From NCBI GenBank assembly GCA_026119935.1, contig JALRMH010000003.1:682001-746000 (forward strand): a DNA stretch of 64,000 nucleotides, read 5' to 3'. The number at the start of each line of letters is the position of its first letter. Within the stretch, counting starts at the first letter, position 1. This document shows, one piece after another, positions 21,671-33,071 of this stretch. This DNA is from Endothia cerciana. Taxonomy: Eukaryota; Ascomycota; Sordariomycetes; Diaporthales; Cryphonectriaceae. The position numbers and the translations under genes were made by a program. The notes under the pieces were generated by a model. It searched no databases and was not told where the DNA came from. It saw only the letters and a list, made by a program, of their open reading frames with translations.

Positions 21671-22867
21671 CACGTCGGGCAGGACGATCCTGTCAGAGAC
21701 ACAAATTAGTGTCTGGCTTGTGGGTGAGCAGATACCAACCGAACGAAAACACATCTTAAGGCGTAGCCCTCTGTAGAGGTTGACACAGAGATCCCACCCT
21801 CCCAGGCTTCCTTGGAGGACGAAGAGCAGCCTTGACTCTGTTCCGGTTGAGTAGCATCGGGATACAGAACCCGCAAACCACAACAACGATACCCGAGGTG
21901 CAAGGATCAGCCCACGGGCAACCCAGCTCTGAGGGAGTGATCTCGACCTCAGGGGGGTCCCCTCCCACACCCAGGTGGCCTCCGTAGCCCGCTCTGAGGC
22001 ATCGAGAAAGTTTTCCTTTTTTTTTTTTTTCCTTCTTCATGACCTTCTCAATGCCTGAGAGCAGGCCCGGGCCGGCCATCCCGTAGCTTGGTAGTTGGGC
22101 GGCGGACGACAAGCACCTCGGGGAGCGCCGCGATGTGCCAGGCAGCTCTATCGTTGAAGTTTTTGCGCCAAGTCCCCCGCGAGGAGCGAGTACTAAAGAA
22201 CTGACCCTGTTGCTATTGTCGTCGTGAGGTCATCGGGTTGGGTGGAGGTATGACCAGATGACGGGGAGTGGGCGTCGATGTGGAATGGGCGTTACGGCGA
22301 AATATGTGGCAGGAAGAGGAAGCGGAAGGGCGAGCGTGAGGTGCGGAGATGATTCGAGCCGCGGAGTCTACGATGGCAGATCCCTGCTGGGTTTCGTCCG
22401 CACGTCGATTTTGTGCCTCGAGGTATCGACAGTAATAGGTGATAAAATCCAAAGAGAAACAAGCCAAAGACTGGGTCTTGGACTATTAGAAACTTTCTGA
22501 CAAGTTTCTGTTCAGATAGAAGGGCGTAAGTTTTCGAGGGGGCGTGGATGGCAAAGGGTGAGCACACTAACACTGCGGCGCCTAGCTAGACGGAGAAAGT
22601 GTTAGTCACAACATGACTCCTCTCTGGCCCAATCATGCCTCATTCACAAACGGACTTGACGCCGGTGGCGTACCTGCGGCTGGAATTCTCTCAGCTGAAG
22701 GCGTGTATTGTAGCTCGTTCATGTCGGCGTTCTGTCGAGATAAAGCCCTCTCCCCCCCCCCCCCTGTTCTTCTTGTTCTTCTTCTTCGTCTTCTTTTATT
22801 AATATAACGTTTTACTTGAACGAATGTTAACCGCTTTCCCAATCTTGTGCCCTTGTTGCTGGCGTAG
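21671..22867. other. Divergent intergenic region, may hold a missed 5' exon
   Basis: Upstream of the coiled-coil gene (leftward) and the membrane sensor-like gene (rightward). It contains a T run near 22018-22030, a 13-base C run (22752-22764) followed by TTCTTC repeats, and a pyrimidine-rich stretch ending GGCGTAG at 22867, taken here as the acceptor before the first recognised sensor exon. The signal-peptide exon of that gene should lie here, but I could not place it. Confidence 0.4.
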
Positions 22868-23906
22868 TGCCCTTCTACCGCAACCACCACGACGGCGTGC
22901 TACGATAGACGGGACAACCAGGTCACGGAATATTACCCCTGCTCACCAGATGGTTCAACCGACCTCGCACAATGTTGTTCGCCTGGGGATTCCTGCGCCA
23001 GCAACGGCCTCTGCGTTGCCAGTTCTGCGGATGACCCACTGACGCCGTACTTTATCGACGGATGTACCGTAGCTGGCTGGGTGTCTGATGCGACTGCTCG
23101 GCCTCCGACGTGTCTTGCACAGTGTGTTGGCGGTGCGTTTGTTCAGCCCCCAACCCGTCGCCGTCCATATAACTAATGCCCGGGTTCAGTTGGTACCGGC
23201 GTCAAGGTCTGCGGCGAGGGGACCTTCTGCTGTTTCGGCTATAGCGGCTGCGACTGCAGTAACTCTACAGCCGTGTTCACGCTCGAGGCTGTCAGCATCG
23301 CCACCTCGATCGCGGCTGGCATTGCCTCTGCGACTTCGGGTTCGAGTTCGACCTCGGGCGTTATGTCTACATCGGCGTCGGCATCAACAACAGCTAGGAT
23401 TGACCCCTCGTCATCAGCGGCGGGGACCTCTACGGGAACGACCTCAGCAACAGCACCATCCGCAGCCTCAGCAACCCCGTCATCAGGTGCTCCTAAGTAG
23501 CCCAAGCAAAGACAGCAACAGCAACAGCAGAAGTCAGGTCGGTATCGGTTTGGGTGTCGGGCTCGGCATTGGTATCATCCTAGCTCTGAGCGCCCTAGGC
23601 GCCTTTTTGATATGGCGCAGGAGGCGGTTGCGTAACGACGCGAGGGTGACATCGCAGCAGGAGTTGCAGCGGCCGAGGGGAAGCGGTGACTTTTATCCCG
23701 GCGCCTCTCCCGCCCCTTCAGAAATCTCCTCCTCCGACAAGATTGAGCTTCATGCCCCCGGTCAGGTGCGCCCCCCGCGGGTTCAGGAGCCATGGGCTCG
23801 ACCTCCAGGGATCTATTCCGAGGATAGGTTTGAGCTTCATGCACCCGGCCAAGTGAGCCTTCCGCGGGTTCAGGAGCTGTGGACTCGACCGCCAGAACTA
23901 CCATGA
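22868..23906 (+). CDS. Mid2/WSC-like single-pass membrane protein, gene model uncertain
   Basis: Recognised coding pieces are 22868-23132, 23190-about 23478 and about 23531-23906. The ectodomain starts ATTTTACYDRRDNQVTEYYP and holds cysteine pairs (CCSPGDSCASNGLC, CLAQCVG, CGEGTFCCFGYSGCDC), then a Ser/Thr-rich stalk. Next come one membrane segment (VGIGLGVGLGIGIILALSAL GAFLIW) with RRRR stop-transfer and a tail with two copies of ELHAPGQVxxPRVQE. This is the layout of fungal cell-wall or surface sensors with a Cys-rich head; function is inferred. The 57-bp first intron (GTGCGT...TTCAG) is good. The stalk-to-membrane junction is a problem: the two frames differ by one base. They join either by a 52-nt intron with the poor donor GTCATC or by a single-base frameshift. 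No signal-peptide exon was found, so the gene may be broken. Confidence 0.55.
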
Positions 23907-24249
23907 AGGCTCCAGGCTGCGTTCGTAGGTAAGGTAGGTAGCCTCCCTGCCGGCACCAGACCTGCCGATTTTCCCTTCAATAATGACAGCTCTGGTCGAG
24001 GTCTCGACCTCGCCGACGTTGTTCACGAAACCACGGACGAACAGGAAGAATCTCGTCACTGGAGCCACACCCGCGCCATGCTCGGGGGTGACGTCCCTCT
24101 AAAGACCAGAGAGTGCCGTCTCTCTTCCCAGCAGCCACACGGCTTCGCAGCGTTCCTCTGCCACAGCCTCTGGTTGTAGCCCAGCGTCTCCGCCATGACA
24201 TACACCCCCCAGGCGCTGGGGCTTAGCTGGTGGCGACTGCCCAGCCTTC

Positions 24250-25425
24250 ACAACCACACCGTGTAAGCCCTTCTTCTGCCGACCCCTCAACACCCGCCGC
24301 AGGACCTTCCCGCTGGCGCTCTTGGGGATCTCATCGATGAACTCGACCTCGCCGGTCCATCTACCCCGCACCTTACTCTCCTGGACGTGTGTACTTCAGG
24401 ATAGCCAACCCGGCGGCCTGCCCCATCTCACCGCCCGCCTCAAGCACGACGTAGGCCTTTGGCCGCCCGCCCGCCCACTCGTCTGGCTTGCCGAGGACGG
24501 CACAGTCCTCGACCTCCGGATGGCCAAGCAACAGGTCTTCCAGCCCAGCCTTCGCGACCCCGGCGCCCTTGACCTTGACCAGCTCCTTGATGCGGTCGGT
24601 GATGGTGACGAACCCGTCAGCATCGACGACGCCCTGGTCCCCCGTATGCAGGAAGCCGCCCTCGTCAAACGTTTCCCGCGTGGCCCTGTCGTCATCCAGG
24701 TACCCCATGGCGACCTGCGGGCCCCTGGCCAGGATTACGCCCGGCTCGCCCGCGCCCACCCCGGAGCCGTCGTCCCTGGCGAGCCTGACCTCGGTGCCCG
24801 CCACGAGCGTCCCCACAGCCCTCGCGCGGGGGATGCGGACGGGCCAGGTCCTGCACGGTGGTGTAGCCCCCGGGCTCGTCGCCCTCCCCTCTCGAGGAGG
24901 AAGATGTGCCTCTTCGGGATGCCCACGCTGCGGGCTGCCCCGGCGGCGACCTGCAGCGAGGCCGTGCGCAGGGCGTAGGTCACCTCCTCGACGCCGTGCG
25001 CGGGTGATGCCCGCCCCCCCCCCGCCGACACCACGCCCCTGACCCGTACGGCGGCGAACAGGGTGACCGGGTACCAGATTGTGTGTTCCTGCTGAAGAGG
25101 GAGAGCGTCTGCTGGGGCTGGAGCCCGTATCCCCGGACCAGCGCCGTCGAGGTGTACGTCGCTTTGTCCCTGACCTCGCCCCACGATGCCCGCTCCTTTG
25201 TGTGGGCGTCGACGTAGCCGGCGAGGTCCTGCTGGGCGAACCGCCCGTCCAGGGGGGACGCGGGAGACTCTGCCTCGAACAGCCATTCCCACAACGGTGC
25301 TATCTGTCGGGACTAACCAGGACCATTAGCACTACTGGGCCGGCCTGAGAGGTCGGGGGGCTGGATGGCATCTTGAGGCGGTGCTCACCTTGGACGTCCG
25401 GATGCTTGCTCCTGAAGATCGGCAT
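24250..25425 (-). pseudogene. Acyl-CoA synthetase / 4-coumarate-CoA-ligase-like pseudogene
   Basis: The start survives: MPIFRSKHPDVQ from 25425, a 75-bp intron (25313-25387, GTGAGC...TTAG), then VPTDSTV and WEWLFEAESPASPL in another frame. Further pieces are GYGLQPQQTLSLFSRN, TIWYPVTLFAAVRVRGVVSA, VEEVTYALRTASLQV and IPKRHIFLLE, each in a shifted frame with breaks near 25288, 25085 and a C run near 25015-25023. After GGYTTVQDL (about 24870) the sequence jumps to VGTLVAGTEVRLARDDG, then GFVTITDRIKELVKVKG and, after another break near 24372, PKSASGKVLRRVLR. The A-domain core with the SSGTTGxPK AMP-binding loop is missing, a deletion of perhaps 200 residues by comparison with the family. It cannot be an active adenylating enzyme. 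Intact relatives activate carboxylic acids in peroxisomal or secondary metabolism. Confidence 0.82.
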
Positions 25426-26226
25426 GATCAATTAATATATAGTTGTACAGGCACCACCCTAATTCGGAACTTGGGATAATATGAACTGGCAAGGTTAGAT
25501 TGACTCGACAGCTGCTACCTCGATACCTAGACTTTCCCCTGGGAGTTTTTCTCTTGGGGGCTTGAGAAGTGACCAACACCCCCCAGCCACGTTGGAGGAG
25601 GAGTCCTCCTTCTCCTCACCCCTCTGCTGCTTGGCCTTGACCTAGTATAGTACCTCGGCTTGCCTCATCGGGAATGTCCCCCCCCCCCCCTTCCTTCGCC
25701 GTAGCTGTCACCGGATGGTGAAGGGCGCGGATCGCCATGCCTAAATATCAAGAAAACATCAAAGTGCACGGCCCCTATAGATGGTACCTAAGCGGGTTCA
25801 GAAAATGTGTGAACGCGAGCATCTCCAGAGGCAGGTGTGAGCCGTGGCTGTCGAATCATCTTCGTCCACGTCCCCGACGGGGCTCAGTATCCGAGACGAT
25901 GGAAGTTGGGTAGGAAGAAGATATCCCAGATAACCACACAGCATCCCAAGGCCGCCGGCTCTATCTGGATACGGGGTAGCAGCACGTATCCTTGCCAGCC
26001 CCGCCAGGTACGGTTCGATGAGAAACTTGGACGGGAGGGGACGCTGAAGCCGGCTCCCCCCCCCCCCCTTACCCCCGCCCCGTCAAAAGCTTCCCTCCCA
26101 TAGGTATAACGGGGGGTCGCTATAGGGAGGCCCCATCTTGGCCCCAATGTGGACTGACGTCACATCGACGGGGCACATGCGCTGAGATCACGGAACATGC
26201 AATGCACTGGACAGTGTTCTCCCTCG

Positions 26227-26385
26227 TGAGGGGGGAGAGGGAGAGAGGGAGAGGAGGGAGAGAGGGAGAGAGGGAGAGAGTGTGTGTGAGAGAGAGAGGG
26301 AGTGAGAGAGAGTGAGAGAGAGTGAGAGTGAGGGAGAGAGGGTGAGAGTGAGGGAGAGAGGGTGGGATGGAGGGAGAGAGGGTGA
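26227..26385. repeat. GA-rich imperfect minisatellite
   Basis: About 160 bp of almost pure purine on this strand, made of GAGAGG, GAGAGAGG and GTGAGA units in irregular order. Complete strand asymmetry makes it a candidate for triplex or unusual structure. No coding potential. Confidence 0.9.
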
Positions 26386-27819
26386 AGACCTGTTGTTATG
26401 CTGTGATCAGAAAGCCCACTGTAGCGTGCGCAGACTATGAACCAGCCGATGGATGGGTTTCAGCACGGGAAAGGCCGTCCATTCCTTAGGCAAAAGGATC
26501 AGCATGCCGTTCAGAGGCCCCCCCCCTTACTAGGTCTGACAGTCGGCCCCGCGCACCACATGGCGGAGCTCATCCTGGAGGGGGGGGGGGGCATCTTTTG
26601 GACGCAGCGGATGATGATGGTGAGGGAGGGGTCCCTGTCTGGAGACGAGCGCGCGGGGGAGGTGTGGATAATACAGTAGGTAAGTAAACGGGGTTGGGCG
26701 GGCGCAGGCGGGTCGTTCCAGGAAGATAGATGATGCGCCTCAAAGAGCCGACATAATACCGCTGAGTACGCATGGGTGACCATCGGCCGTCGAGGACACC
26801 TGAAAGGGTCACAAGCCTGTATGTACTGTTGTATGTATATGTCTGGATGATTGGGGGTTTACTCTCTCCCACGCCCGACACGTATGTGCCTGCAACTCGG
26901 GTCTACAGATCTCTGCGAGCCATCCTGTAGGAGGAGATCTCATTGATAATAAAATGCCGGGCGGCATGTGGACGACCATCCAGAGGGTGCAGGTCAGACC
27001 ACACATACCGGTAGGTAGTACTTACGGTAGCCTCTGCATAGAGTCTATAGGGTTGGGCCTGCCTGCATGCAGGGAGGGTGTATTTTCATGCAGTCGAATC
27101 CTGTAATTCCTGCCCCTCCCTCCTCACCATCTCAGATCCAAAAAAGAAGCAGGACGCTGGAGACAGGAGGATCCTGTGCTCGGCCACCTGACACAGAAGA
27201 ACAAGAACAAGAACAACAACAGCCCAGCCCAGCCCCGCATGCTCGCCTCGATCGAGGAGGACCCGCGGCCCGAGGTCGACACCGGCTCAACCGCCGTATC
27301 CGTTGTTGGTCGAGGGGCTCGAGGCCTCTGTCAGACCACGGGCACACAAGTACACCATAGTACTAACCATGTAATCAATATCAATAACTCATGATGACCA
27401 GGCGGCCGGTAGGGGAGGCCCACCCACACCCCCAAAGATAGTACCTAGGCCAGTCTCGTCACCCCGCCACGGCAGCCCATGTGCCAACATTAGACTAGAT
27501 CTTACACGTTCCCGCCCGCCAGGACGAGGTCTCACCACTGCGGCGGCACCGCAGCACCACCAAGGCTGGGGGGGGGGGGGGCACCCGCTCGCCGAGTCCA
27601 GGTTTTCGGGCGACGCAAGTACAAGGCTCGACCTGGTACTATGGTTTTATGATTTACTGCGCGTGCCGTACATACTTACTGTACCCGGCGACGTACATGC
27701 TGCATGACCACCTGCAATTCTTTCACAGCTAGGCACATGAGTCGAAGGGGGGGGGGCGCCTTCTACAGCCTTCTGTCGCCGCCGTCGTCAGCCGTGACTC
27801 CTCTCTGTTTCTCTCTTGT

Positions 27820-27823
<4 letters not shown>

Positions 27824-27864
<41 letters not shown>

Positions 27865-27902
27865 ATCTCTCTCTCACACACACACACACAACACACACAC
27901 AC
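27824..27902. repeat. Compound CT/CA microsatellite
   Basis: A (CT)n run of about 37 bp (27824-27860), a short interruption, then (CA)n at 27875-27902. It lies within the presumed promoter or leader region of the DUF3824 gene. Confidence 0.9.
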
Positions 27903-28526
27903 GTTCTCTCTCTTCTCCCCCTACCCCCTTCTCACCTTTGCCATCCATATCCACACACCCATACATCCGCACCCGCCGCCGTCCTACTCTGCGGACTACT
28001 AACTTACTGACTGACTGGCTGCAACTCTGGAGACGCAACCTCGTCACCGCGCCTGGCATACAAGGAGTGATCCTTACACACAAGGACAGCGCTAGGAGGA
28101 ATCCAGCAGAGAGGTCACAGCCAGAGGACAACGGATGGTGCTGGGCATTCCCTGGAAACCAGATCCTCTTGGGCCTATGTGCTCTTGACCAGCCCAGCCA
28201 TCCTAATTTAACGTCCCCCAATCCCATCAGTACCACCTCTCCCGCCCGCCTGGTCCCGCGAGGCTTCACACCTGGCTTCATCCGGGCGCGCACGACTGCA
28301 GCCGTGCCGTGTTCCCTTCTTATCCAGGCTTGGGGCCTGCCTGCGCCTGTCTCTCCTCCTCGGGTCATTTCCCCATATTTACATCATACTACATCCGGCA
28401 CCTGTCTTGGATCTCAACCTCACCAGCACTGACTGACAGCGCTCCCCCCTACACCTCCTTTCAACCTCTCTTGCTTCTCTCTCTCGCCCCTCCCTCATAC
28501 CTTTCGCGCGCATCTCCCCGCCCAAG

Positions 28527-31500
28527 ATGCCCGAGACGGTCTACCGCGAGTCCCGCAGCTACGTGCGCGAGCGGGACCGGGACGACCACTCCTCGGACGA
28601 CGACCGCTACGGCCGCGCGCCGACCGTCCGCCGCTACAAGGTCGCCACCACCACCGGCAACGGCCGGGCCGGCATCCCCCCGCCGCCGCCGCCGCCGGCC
28701 CCCGTCGAGTTCGAGCGCACCGAGCGCACCGTCGAGCGGGACTACGAGGTCGAGGACGACCGCCGCTCGCGCTACTCCTCGTCGCACGGCGGCTACCACG
28801 GCGGCCACCCCGGCGGCCGCTCGTCCGGCGACCTGCTCGAGGTCGACACCACGCGCCGGGTCGACCGCGTCTACCTGCCCGAGAGGCCGCGGTCCGCCTT
28901 CGACGGCGGCGCCCCCGTGCGCAACACGACGGTGGTGGAGAAGGTCGTCGAGCGCGAGCGCGAGCGCGAGCGCGAGAGGTCGCCCGTCCAGGACTTCTAC
29001 GACCTCACGAGGCGGAGCACGGCCAACGACGGCGCCCGCACCGTCACCTACGAGAAGACCAGGGAGGTCGAGCGGGAGGACCCGTACCCGGCCCCCGCGG
29101 AGCGCTCGCGCACCGTGGTCGAGAAGAAGGTCGTGGAGCGCGACCGCGATGACGACCGCTGGTTCGACGACCGCGACAGGCCGTCGCGCACCGTGGTCGA
29201 GAAGAAGATCGTGGAGCGCGACCGCGAGCGCGATGACGACCGCTGGTTCGACGACCGCGACAGGCCGTCCCGCACCGTGGTCGAGAAGAAGGTGGTCGAG
29301 CGGGACGGCGACCGCCACTGGGACGACAGGGACCGCGCCTTGGTCTACGAGAAGTCGGCCGAGGTCGAGCGGGACCGCGGGCCCATGTCCCCGCGCGACT
29401 GGGACCGCCACTCGCACTCGCCGTGGGACCGCGACGACAACGTCGACGTGCGCCTCGAGAGGCGGGTCGAGCGCCGCGACGATGGCGTCGACGTCACCAT
29501 CCAGCGCCGCACCGAGGAGCGCCGCGACGAGACCCCCCACGGCGAGTACCAGCAGTACCGCAGGGAGACCGAGTACTACGAGCCCCCCGCGCCGGACCCG
29601 GCCCCCATCATCATCCGGCCGCGTGCCCCCGAGCAGAGGATCATCGTGCACGAGGCCCCCGAGCCGGCGCCCATCGTTGTCCCCTACAGGCAGGCGAACC
29701 ACGAGGTGGTCGTGGCCCGGAGGCCGGACCCGCGCGAGGACGAGGACTACTATTACCGCCGCAGGGAGCTTGAGCGCTACGACGGCCACCGCGAGCGCGA
29801 CGAGGACTATGCCATGTACAGACGCGGGCGCGAACGGGGCCGGTACGAGGATGGTTACGGGTCCGATGACGACGTCTACGTCAGGAGGACCATCATCAGG
29901 CGCGAGCGCAGCAAGAGCCCCGACCACCACCACAGGCTGCACCTGGCCGAGGGCGCAGCGGCCGGCGCGGGCCTGATGGCGCTCGCTGCATCCCGCCGGA
30001 ACGGAGACGGGCAGCCGCAGGGCGGCCGGGGGCGCAAGGTCCTGGCCGGCGCCGCCCTGGGCGCCCTGGGCACGGAGGTCTTCAAGCGCGCGCGCTCGGC
30101 CTACCAGGACCGCCACGGCGAGGACGACGACCGGTACTATGACGACCGGGGCGGGCGCGGGCGCTCAAGGTCCCGCCGCCGCGACGACTACTCCGACGCC
30201 GGCGACGACGACGACAGGAAGGACAAGCACTCCAAGATCAAGACCGGGCTCGGCCTCGCGGCCGCCGCGCTGGCCGTGGCCGGCGCCGCCAAGTACTACC
30301 AGACCCAGAAGGTCGAGAAGGAGGAGCTGCGCCGCGGGCGCAGCCGGAACCGGCGCGGCGGCTACTCCGACAGCGAGGACGGCTACTACAGCAGGAGCCC
30401 CAGCCGGGGGCCGGGCCCGAGGCCACCGTCCCGCGGCCCCGGCGGCATAGCCGCGGCGGCGGCCGGCACCGCGGCCGTCGCCGGGCTGGTGCAGCACTAC
30501 CGCAACAAGTCCCGCCAGCGCAAGGAGGGCGGCAAGGGCGGCTCCAAGTCCCGGTCCCGGTCCCGCCTCCGGACGGGCGCCGAGATCGTGGCCGCGGGGC
30601 TCGCGGGCGCCGCGGGCAAGCGGATCTACGACAAGCGCAAGGAGAAGAAGGAGGCCGAGCGGGAGCGGTCGCTCTCGGACGAGGAATACGAGCGCGAACT
30701 ACGGGAGCGGTCGCCGCGGCCGCGGTCCAGGCCCCTCAGCCGGGCGGACAAGTCGCGGTCCCGGTCCCGCTCCGTGTCGCGCAGCAGGTCGCGCTCTAGA
30801 CCCCCATCCTACCCCACGGCCGCAGCCGCTGATCCTGAGCTAGGTCTGGTTGAGTACGGTGGCCACCCCCTCTACTCCGAGCCGCCGTATCCCGAGGAGC
30901 ACGGGTACGGACCGCCGCCGGTGGACGCTGCCGAGGAGAGGAGGCACAGGAGGGCGGAACGCCTGGCCAGGCAGCAGAGGGAGAGGAACTACAGGCCGGG
31001 GAGCAGGGGCGAGTCGTCGGCGGACGATGACAGCGACAGGAGGGGGAAGAGGGCCAGGAGCGGGAGCCGGCTGAGGGATATGGCCACTGGTGCCGTGGCG
31101 GCCGGGGCCGCGGCGATAGGGGTGAAGAAGTTCGAGGAGCACAGGAAGGAGAAGCAGAAGAAGGCCGAGTCCCGGGAGAGGGAGGGGGGCAGGGAGAGGT
31201 CAATATCGAGGGACGCCAGGGAGCAGAGGAGGGCTGAGCGGGAGCGGGCGCGGAGGGAGAGGGAGAAGGCCCGCAGTCGTGAGTGGCCCCCCTCCCTTCT
31301 TTTCCATACTGACCCTGCTGCGGCAGCACCACACGCTCGCCTCACGTGCTCCAGGTCTAACACCACCCCGCAGGCTATGAGGACTCCGTCACGGACTCCG
31401 CGTATGAGAACTACGACCCGAACCGACCTCCATCGCCCCCCACGGCCTCGGGAGGCGCGTACTACGGCCCGCCACAGACTCCTCCACCCGTAGCGCACGA

Positions 31501-33071
31501 GGAACCTCCGCCGGCCAGCACGACCTTCTCCCAGGGCTTCACGCAGCACCCGAACGTGGCATCGACCAACCTCCAGCAGGAGTACCGACCTTACAACCCC
31601 CAGGACTACGCAGCGTACCCAGGACCGCCGCCTGGTCCACCCCCAAACTCGGCAACAACGCCGACGGGGATGCCGCCGCCGCCGACGGGGATGCCGCCGC
31701 CGCCAACGGGGATGCCGCCGCCGCCAACGGGGGGCCACCGTCCGCTGGACCCCGACCATGTGAGTAGTGAAAGTCCGTCTTCCTCTGTCAATGCCGATAT
31801 AAACTTCTCCGAGGGTGTGGAGGCGGGGAGGGAGACAACACCTAGGATCGCCGGCCGTGAACCTCCTGATCATCCCGGCGATCAAGTCGAAGGCGCGTCT
31901 GGTCCCGATTATTTTGACTACCCTGAGCAGCGTAGCACATGATCAACAACACCAGCCTGATCACAACCCGTCTGGCTCCTGACCCCCGCGCCCTCCCACC
32001 GGAGGCACATGCCGATGATGGTGGGGAGGAGGCAGGAGGGCCTCCGGGTCTGGTCTGAGCGAAGCTGGCCCTTAGATCTCATCATTCGGCACGAGCATAG
32101 CAGGAGCGTCTCAGCGTTGAAGGAACCCGATACTAACCAACCCGGCAGATGGTCTAAACCAGCCTCCACCCTACCGCTCCCGTGAGCCCTCGCCAGCTTC
32201 AGACTCCGTATCGGTCAGAGATCCAACTCCACCGCGGACTCCCTCACCAGCGGCAACACACTCCCATGTGCAATTCGGCCCTCTGTCACCTCAGTCCTCG
32301 CGGACCCTCCTCCGCCACCGCGCGACACGATCCCGCTCCCGCGAGAACCTCGACAGCGAGGGGGCCGACGAGCAGGACCCCCAGCGGCACCAGGCCGCCG
32401 AGCCGGCTGACGCAGGCAGCGCCATCGTCCCCCAGCGGCGCTTCCGCAAGCGCCGGCGGAACTCCGACCCGTCCGCCAACCGGCCCCTCGTCTCGCGCCA
32501 CCGCGGCGGGCCCGTGGAGTCGGACCGCTCGTCATCGCCGGAGGAGGAGATCGAGGTCCTGCCGGACCGCTTCGACCCCCAGGGCCGCCCGCTCGACGGC
32601 TCGGCCCCGTCGGGCTCCTCCTCCTCCCGGCAGCGCGGGTGGACGCAGCGCCGCGGGGACTTTGAGTACCGGAGCCCGGAGCCCGGCGGGCCGCAGATCC
32701 GCGGCGCGTGGGGTGTCGCGGGGACGGACCCGGAGCATGTGGAGCGGATGATGAGGGATGTTACTGGGGTCCTGGCCGGGGAGATGCCGAGGGGCGTCGG
32801 GGGCTGGCTGGGGCTCGCGGGGAGGCTGCTGGGCGGGGCGATGGCCGGGCATGGGTTGATCCCTGATCAGGATGAGGAGGAGGAGCACGGGAGGGATGAG
32901 AGGGGCGTGGTCGGCTACGGCGGAGGGAGTGAGGTCAGTCGCGATGAGAGGGGCAAGGGGAGGAGGAGGATTGATGACCATGGGTATAACGATGATGACA
33001 GCGATGAGGCGGGGGAAGAGATGAGGAGGCGGAGGAGGAGGAGGAGGAGGAGGAGGGGAGAGGTGGATTGA
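28527..33071 (+). CDS. Large Arg/Asp-rich DUF3824-domain protein
   Basis: Three exons fit by phase: 28527-31278, 31374-31931 and 32149-33071, giving 1,410 residues. The N-terminal ~480 residues are extremely charged, with three copies of a RTVVEKKxVERD...DRWFDDRDRPS unit (about 195-275). Glycine/alanine-rich helices then alternate with basic stretches (HLAEGAAAGAGLMALAA, GLGLAAAALAVAGAAKYY, TGAEIVAAGLAGAAGKRIYD, TGAVAAGAAAIGVKKFEEH), the hallmark of DUF3824. RS-like repeats follow, then a Pro-rich part with PTGMPPPP repeats. The C-terminal region (VQFGPLSPQSS; LPDRFDPQGRP; GDFEYRSPEPGG; AWGVAGTDPEHVERMM) also matches these fungal proteins. The role is unknown. The last acceptor (32148) has a perfect TACTAAC branch site, but the only in-phase upstream donor is GTAGCA (31932), so the second intron is less certain. 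Confidence 0.85.
29101..29345 (+). repeat. In-frame tandem repeat of about 26 codons, three copies
   Basis: Codes for RTVVEKK(V/I)VERD(RER)DDDRWFDDRDRPS repeated twice, then a diverged third copy (VERDGDRHWDDRDRA). Nucleotide identity between the first two copies is very high apart from a 6-base insertion, indicating recent duplication inside the DUF3824 gene. Confidence 0.85.

Larger units (their letters stand above)
25426..28526. other. 3.1-kb repeat-rich intergenic region
   Basis: No convincing gene. It contains C runs at 25678-25690 and near 26060, a G run at 26580-26591, a 14-base G run at 27568-27581 and a G run near 27748. Larger blocks are a long GA-rich block (26227-26385) and a CT/CA compound microsatellite (27824-27902) about 0.6-0.7 kb before the next start codon. 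The last ~90 bases before 28527 are C/T rich, a common fungal leader feature. Confidence 0.5.

Noticed and set aside
28461..30116. 551-codon minus-strand frame opposite the DUF3824 gene
   Set aside because: Its composition (Val/Leu/Asp/Gly repeats) is exactly what the GC-rich Arg/Asp codons give on the other strand, and the plus strand has clear family features.
31760..31845. An extra intron GTGAGT...CCTAG in the DUF3824 gene
   Set aside because: It would put the following sequence into a frame with uncharacteristic hydrophobic content that ends in a stop before the conserved C-terminal exon.
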